Assembly (NCBI GenBank): GCA_009924775.1
Contig: RFQY01000002.1
Location: 1 to 44,760, forward strand
DNA: 44,760 nt
Source: Paracoccaceae bacterium
GTDB taxonomy: Bacteria; Pseudomonadota; Alphaproteobacteria; Rhodobacterales; Rhodobacteraceae
Direction: 5' to 3'
The translations under genes and the position numbers were made by a program. Shown here in pieces: positions 41,076 through 44,760 of the stretch; positions within the stretch are counted from its first letter, which is position 1, and the number at the start of each line of letters is the position of its first letter. Below the pieces are notes generated by a model. That model was not told the origin of the DNA. It worked only from the letters and a program-made list of their open reading frames with translations, and searched no databases.

Positions 41076-41678
41076 CTAGCTGGCCAAGGGCACCAGCGGG
41101 TCATCCAGCATGCGGTAATTTTGGGTGCTAACATCGCCAGACCAGCGCCACATGGCCAACACGCCCTGCCGCCCGGTGCGAAAGGCGTGGGGCAGCATGC
41201 TGGGGTGGTGGATCATATCGCCGGGCTTTTTCCATGTGGTGGTGTCGCCTGCTGTCCAGTGGGCGCTGCCTGCCAGAATGGTATAGGTTTCATCGGCGGG
41301 GTGGTCGTGTAGCCCGTAATAGGCATTGGCGGTTTGGTAAAACAGGCCCATGCGCAGGTTAAGCGCGGTAATGGGCGCACTATCGCCCAGCAATTCGGCC
41401 ACGGCAAAAATGGGCTGTGCAGGCCCGGTGCTGACAGGGTTTGTGCCCCATGGAATATGCGCAAACCCCTGCAGCAGTGCCTGCGCGGCGGGCAGGGGCG
41501 ATTGCGCCAAAAGCGCGCACATTTCGGCATGAAACGGGCAGGACTGCCCAGGCGTGGCCAGCGCACTGGGCCCAAGGCTGGCCAGCAGCTGTGCGGTTTG
41601 GGTGGCTTCGGGCCGGTTTTCGCTGTGCAGCAAATCGGCCAGCGCGGTGATGGCGCCCATATGCGCGGTGTTGCCCAT
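41076..41678 (-). CDS. Cupin of the DMSP lyase (DddQ/DddL-like) family
   Basis: A 200-residue protein with GGGGGG upstream of the ATG at 41678. The helical N-terminal half is followed by a single cupin barrel. Cupin motif 1 is complete: YYGLHDHPADETYTILAG, with an HxHx3E pattern and a Tyr two residues after the Glu, plus a preceding Tyr pair. Motif 2 gives the fourth ligand in MLPHAFRTG, followed by LAMWRWSGD. This HxH...E.Y...H arrangement is that of the DddQ/DddL dimethylsulfoniopropionate lyases, which cleave DMSP to dimethyl sulfide and acrylate. The length fits DddQ best. No acrylate-processing gene is adjacent. A related cupin of other function remains possible. Confidence 0.68.
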   Translation of the reverse strand: MGNTAHMGAITALADLLHSENRPEATQTAQLLASLGPSALATPGQSCPFHAEMCALLAQSPLPAAQALLQGFAHIPWGTNPVSTGPAQPIFAVAELLGDSAPITALNLRMGLFYQTANAYYGLHDHPADETYTILAGSAHWTAGDTTTWKKPGDMIHHPSMLPHAFRTGRQGVLAMWRWSGDVSTQNYRMLDDPLVPLAS

Positions 41679-41767
41679 TTTGACCCCCCGTGAATATCTG
41701 GGCCAAAGGTGCGTGGCATTGGCCCTGCGGTCTTTTCACAGGCCGACATTGGCAGGTCGCAAAAGGC

Positions 41768-41796
41768 AAAGGGGCGCCCATGGGACGCCCCTTTTT
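41768..41796 (-). terminator. Terminator after serA
   Basis: AAAGGGGCG (41768-41776) pairs with CGCCCCTTT (41786-41794), with short T runs on both sides. It follows the serA stop on the leftward strand and would end the serC-serA transcript before the cupin gene. Confidence 0.75.
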
Positions 41797-41815
41797 CTAA
41801 TCTGTGTTTGGCATG

Positions 41816-43411
41816 TTAAGCCACGTCAAATTCCAGCGGCTTGATTTGCTGGAAAAGGCCGGTTGCGGCCAGCTCGTCTAGCACGGGCGTGGCAGGCGCG
41901 GCATCGAGATAGAGCAGCGCAATCGCCTCGCCGCCAGCTTTGGCGCGACCAAGGGTAAAGTTGGCAATGTTGACGCCATGTTTGCCCATGCTGCCGCCCA
42001 AGGCGCCGATAATGCCGGGCACGTCTTCGTTGGTGGTGTAAAGCATATGCGCCCCCACCTCGGCGTCGATATTGATGCCCTTGATCTGGATAAACCGGGG
42101 TTTGCCATCGGAAAAGCACGTGCCCGCAACCGAACGTTCGCGTTTGCCGGTGACAACCGTTACTTTCACATAGCCATCGAAGGCGCCGGATTTGTCTTGG
42201 TTGGTGGTGCTGATCTTGATACCGCGTTCCTTGGCGATCACGGGGGCCGATACCATGTTTACGTCGGGGTTGGCGCGGCTCATGATACCGGCCACCACGG
42301 CGCAGTTCAGCGCGGCCAAATTCATTTCCGCGACAACACCATCATACAAAATGTTGATGGCTTTGATCGGCTCGTCCGTCATTTGGCCGATGAAACTGCC
42401 CAAATGGCCGGCCAGCTTTACCCAAGGGCCCATAACCTTGGCTTCTTCGGCTGTCATCGAAGGCATGTTCAGCGCGTTTTCCACAGCCCCCTCTAGCAGG
42501 TAGTTCGACATCTGCTCGGCCACTTGCAGCGCCACGTTTTCCTGCGCTTCGGTGGTGGCGGCGCCCAAATGCGGGGTGCACACCACGTTTGGCAGGTTAA
42601 ACAGCGGGTTTTCGGTGGCGGGCTCTACGCTGAACACATCAAAGGCGGCCCCGGCCACATGGCCCGTTTTCAACATATCGGCCAGCGCGTCTTCGTCGAC
42701 CAAACCACCGCGGGCACAGTTGATGATGCGCACGCCTTTCTTGGTTTTCTTCAGGTTCTCGCGGCTAAGAATGTTGCGGGTGCCATCGGTCAAAGGCACA
42801 TGCAGCGTGATGAAATCGGCACGCGACAGCAGCTCGTCCAGCTCTACTTTCTCGACGCCCATTTTCTCGGCCTTGTCGTTGGACAAGAACGGATCATAAG
42901 CCACAACTTTCATGCGCAGCCCGCGGGCACGGTCGCAGACGATGCCACCGATATTGCCAGCCCCGATCACGCCCAGGGTTTTTGCCGTCAGCTCGACCCC
43001 CATGAATTTGGATTTTTCCCACTTGCCTGCATGTGTTGATGCGCTGGCTTCGGGGATTTGGCGCGCCACTGCAAACATCATGGCAATGGCATGTTCGGCG
43101 GTGGTGATCATGTTGCCAAAGGGCGTGTTCATCACGATCACCCCCTTTTTCGAGGCGGCCTCTTTATCGACATTATCCACCCCAATACCGGCGCGGCCGA
43201 TCACCTTTAGATTGGTGGCTTTTTCCAGAATTTTCTCGGTGACCTTGGTGGCCGAGCGGATGGCAAGCCCATCATAATTGCCGATAATTTCGGCCAGTTT
43301 CTCTTTGTCTTTGCCCAGCTCGGGCATGAAATCTACGTCAATGCCGCGATCTTTGAAGATTTGCACGGCGGCATCCGACAGTTTGTCGGAAATCAGAACT
43401 TTGGGGGCCAT
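41816..43411 (-). CDS. serA: D-3-phosphoglycerate dehydrogenase
   Basis: The start at 43411 (MAPKVLISDKLSDAAVQIF) gives 531 residues, the long SerA type with an intervening domain and a C-terminal ACT domain. Visible are the NAD fold VIGAGNIGGIVCDRARGLRM (near 148), INCARGGLVDEDAL with the catalytic arginine, and the catalytic histidine in CTPHLGAATTEAQ (near 280). The ACT domain ends with DVPGIIGALGGSMGKHGVNI and likely senses serine. It oxidises 3-phosphoglycerate to phosphohydroxypyruvate, the first step of serine synthesis, and lies downstream of serC in one operon. Confidence 0.95.
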   Translation of the reverse strand: MAPKVLISDKLSDAAVQIFKDRGIDVDFMPELGKDKEKLAEIIGNYDGLAIRSATKVTEKILEKATNLKVIGRAGIGVDNVDKEAASKKGVIVMNTPFGNMITTAEHAIAMMFAVARQIPEASASTHAGKWEKSKFMGVELTAKTLGVIGAGNIGGIVCDRARGLRMKVVAYDPFLSNDKAEKMGVEKVELDELLSRADFITLHVPLTDGTRNILSRENLKKTKKGVRIINCARGGLVDEDALADMLKTGHVAGAAFDVFSVEPATENPLFNLPNVVCTPHLGAATTEAQENVALQVAEQMSNYLLEGAVENALNMPSMTAEEAKVMGPWVKLAGHLGSFIGQMTDEPIKAINILYDGVVAEMNLAALNCAVVAGIMSRANPDVNMVSAPVIAKERGIKISTTNQDKSGAFDGYVKVTVVTGKRERSVAGTCFSDGKPRFIQIKGINIDAEVGAHMLYTTNEDVPGIIGALGGSMGKHGVNIANFTLGRAKAGGEAIALLYLDAAPATPVLDELAATGLFQQIKPLEFDVA

Positions 43412-43474
43412 GGTGTGTGGTCCTTCGCTAGGGCGCATGCGCTGCGCCGGGAAATGGAAAAGGGGAAAGGGCGG

Positions 43475-43493
43475 CGGGGCGGTTGGCGCCCCG
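43475..43493 (-). promoter_or_regulatory. Hairpin in the serC-serA gap
   Basis: CGGGGCG (43475-43481) and CGCCCCG (43487-43493) are perfect 7-base arms around a 5-base loop, placed directly after the serC stop on the leftward strand. Only a pyrimidine-rich stretch follows, so mRNA stabilisation or partial attenuation is more likely than termination. Confidence 0.45.
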
Positions 43494-43501
43494 GCCCGAA
43501 A

Positions 43502-44647
43502 TCAGGCTTGGGCGTCCAGCTCGGCGGTAAAGGCGTATTCCAGCCAAGGCAGCAGCGCCGCGATATCGGCCTGCTCGACCGTGCCACCGCACCAAATGCG
43601 CAGCCCGGCAGGGGCATCGCGATAGGCGCCAATGTCAAAGGCCACGCCTTCTTTTTCCAGCCGCTTGGCCACGGCCTTGGCAAAGCTGGCCCCATCGGCA
43701 ATGCGGCTGTCTGTGAATTTCAGGCAAACGCTGGTGTTGGACCGCGTTGCAGGATCTTCGGCCAGATTGGCAATCCATGGGCGTTCATCACAAAACGTCC
43801 AGATGGTTTGCGCATTGGCGGTGGCCCGTGCGATCAGCCCTTGCAGGCCACCCACGCTGCGCGCCCAATCCAGCGCCACCAGATAATCTTCTACCGCCAG
43901 CATCGAAGGGGTGTTGATGGTTTCACCCACAAAAATGCCTTCGATCAATTTGCCACCCTTTGTCAGGCGGAAAATTTTGGGCATGGGCCATGCGGGCGTG
44001 TAGCTTTCCAGCCGTTCCACGGCGCGCGGGCTTAGCACCAAAATGCCGTGCGCAGCTTCGCCGCCCAGCACCTTTTGCCAGCTAAAGGTTGTGGCATCCA
44101 GCTTGTCCCATGGCAGATCCATGGCAAAAGCGGCCGAGGTGGCATCGCAAATGGTCAGGCCTTCGCGGGTGGCTGGGATGGCATTGCCATTGGGAAGGCG
44201 CACACCGCTGGTGGTGCCGTTCCATGTGAATACCACGTCTTTGTTGAAATCGACGGTGGCGAAATCGACAATCTGGCCATAGTCGGCGGTTTTTACCGTG
44301 GCATCCAGCTTTAGCTGTTTGACAACATCGCTCACCCAGCCGGCACCAAAGGATTCCCAAGCCAGCATTTCCACGCCACGTGCGCCCAAAAGCGACCACA
44401 TCGCCATTTCAACAGCGCCGGTATCCGATGCGGGAACGATGCCAATTTTGTAATCAGCCGGGATGCCCAGAATCTCGCGGGTTCCCTCGATTGCGGCTTT
44501 CAGCTTTTCCTTGCCAATGGCGGCACGGTGGCTGCGGCCCAAGGGGGCATCTGCCAGCAAATCAAGCGAAAAATTGGGGATTTTGGCACAGGGGCCAGAA
44601 GAAAAACGCGGGTTAGCCGGCCGCGTTGCCGGTACAGTCATAGCCAT
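43502..44647 (-). CDS. serC: Phosphoserine aminotransferase
   Basis: The start at 44647 ([20 protein letters not shown]) is eight bases after AGGA and gives 381 residues, typical of the alphaproteobacterial form. It is a class V aminotransferase: [20 protein letters not shown], the PLP-contacting [49 protein letters not shown] with the PLP aspartate, and the Schiff-base lysine in [14 protein letters not shown] (near 202). It converts phosphohydroxypyruvate plus glutamate into phosphoserine. It is the first gene of the serC-serA operon. Confidence 0.95.
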   Translation of the reverse strand: MAMTVPATRPANPRFSSGPCAKIPNFSLDLLADAPLGRSHRAAIGKEKLKAAIEGTREILGIPADYKIGIVPASDTGAVEMAMWSLLGARGVEMLAWESFGAGWVSDVVKQLKLDATVKTADYGQIVDFATVDFNKDVVFTWNGTTSGVRLPNGNAIPATREGLTICDATSAAFAMDLPWDKLDATTFSWQKVLGGEAAHGILVLSPRAVERLESYTPAWPMPKIFRLTKGGKLIEGIFVGETINTPSMLAVEDYLVALDWARSVGGLQGLIARATANAQTIWTFCDERPWIANLAEDPATRSNTSVCLKFTDSRIADGASFAKAVAKRLEKEGVAFDIGAYRDAPAGLRIWCGGTVEQADIAALLPWLEYAFTAELDAQA

Positions 44648-44700
44648 GTCAGCTATCCTTCCAGATAAGCGCCCCTCGTTGGGGAGGGGTGTCCCGCCTT
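44648..44700 (-). ncRNA. Candidate serC leader RNA
   Basis: On the leftward strand, the 53 bases before serC fold into two hairpins. CCCCT/AGGGG (44672-44689) has an 8-base loop. GCTTATC/GATAGC (44652-44670) has one bulged U and places the ribosome-binding site (GGAAG) in its loop. This agrees with my memory of the alphaproteobacterial serC motif, a cis-regulatory structure upstream of serC-serA. Hiding the ribosome site suggests translational control. Confidence 0.6.
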
Positions 44701-44702
44701 GG

Positions 44703-44731
44703 CATCTACGGTGGTGGCGCGGCTTTCGCAA
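44703..44731 (-). promoter_or_regulatory. Candidate serC promoter
   Basis: On the leftward strand TTGCGA (44726-44731) and TAGATG (44703-44708) are spaced by exactly 17 bases. Transcription would start close to the first base of the structured leader. Confidence 0.5.
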
Positions 44732-44760
44732 GCGCAGAAATGGTAAAATTGCGCCGCTTT

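Noticed and set aside
1-44760. CRISPR array, tRNA, rRNA, insertion sequence or prophage
   Set aside because: I found no regularly spaced direct repeats, no cloverleaf with conserved arms and no transposase, integrase or phage-type protein on reading both strands. A covariance search was not possible.

Overview
The window reads as a chromosomal segment of a marine alphaproteobacterium of the Rhodobacteraceae (Roseobacter-type). This is inferred from gene content: a petP/petR regulator pair, a serC-serA operon with an alphaproteobacterial-type serC leader, xseB-ispA-dxs, a selD fused to an NADH-dehydrogenase-like domain beside the tRNA selenouridine synthase gene, paaABCDE, polyamine-type ABC transporters, an ectoine hydrolase and a DMSP-lyase-family cupin. 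Coding density is high, many genes overlap by 1-4 bases, and I see no transposase, integrase, CRISPR array, tRNA or rRNA.

Layout. 1-122: the start of a leftward gene that looks like a phosphoethanolamine transferase. 324-8454: a catabolic-looking block with a divergent M19 dipeptidase homologue, an unrecognised 507-residue protein, a DUF3726 protein, a convergent Ldh-type dehydrogenase, an Old Yellow Enzyme, a GMC oxidoreductase and an enolase-superfamily protein that has lost most of its catalytic barrel. 8526-13155 (leftward): a complete polyamine-type ABC transporter (ATPase, binding protein, two permeases). 13456-14640: ectoine hydrolase (doeA). 14692-22382: a putrescine/polyamine module with a SpuC-type aminotransferase, a GntR/FCD regulator, PotFGHI and a PuuB-like FAD oxidase. 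Two copies of a 12-bp near-palindrome flank the gntR gene, one before spuC and one before potF.

22383-29439: a DMT exporter, malonyl-CoA synthetase (matB), the selD fusion with convergent mnmH/selU, then idi and cobO. 29514-31749: ilvE, divergent from petP-petR. 31796-35791: an operon of a histone-deacetylase-family hydrolase, xseB, ispA and dxs (isoprenoid precursor supply, complementing idi). 35545-36495: a leftward SDR gene whose recognisable part ends at the dxs stop codon and whose frame then runs antisense through dxs. 36602-40234: paaABCDE, the phenylacetyl-CoA epoxidase, behind a promoter overlapped by a 9-bp inverted repeat. 40238-41678 (leftward): a PP2A-like phosphatase and a DMSP-lyase-family cupin. 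41816-44647 (leftward): serC-serA, with a candidate structured leader at the right-hand edge.

Functionally the window is mainly uptake and catabolism of organic nitrogen and sulfur osmolytes (polyamines, ectoine, probably DMSP), aromatic degradation through phenylacetyl-CoA, and housekeeping biosynthesis (serine, branched-chain amino acids, isoprenoids, cobalamin, selenouridine). The points most worth a second look are the 324-8454 block, in which three enzymes show altered or missing catalytic residues, the paired GntR-type operators, the damaged SDR gene at the dxs junction, and the paa operator.
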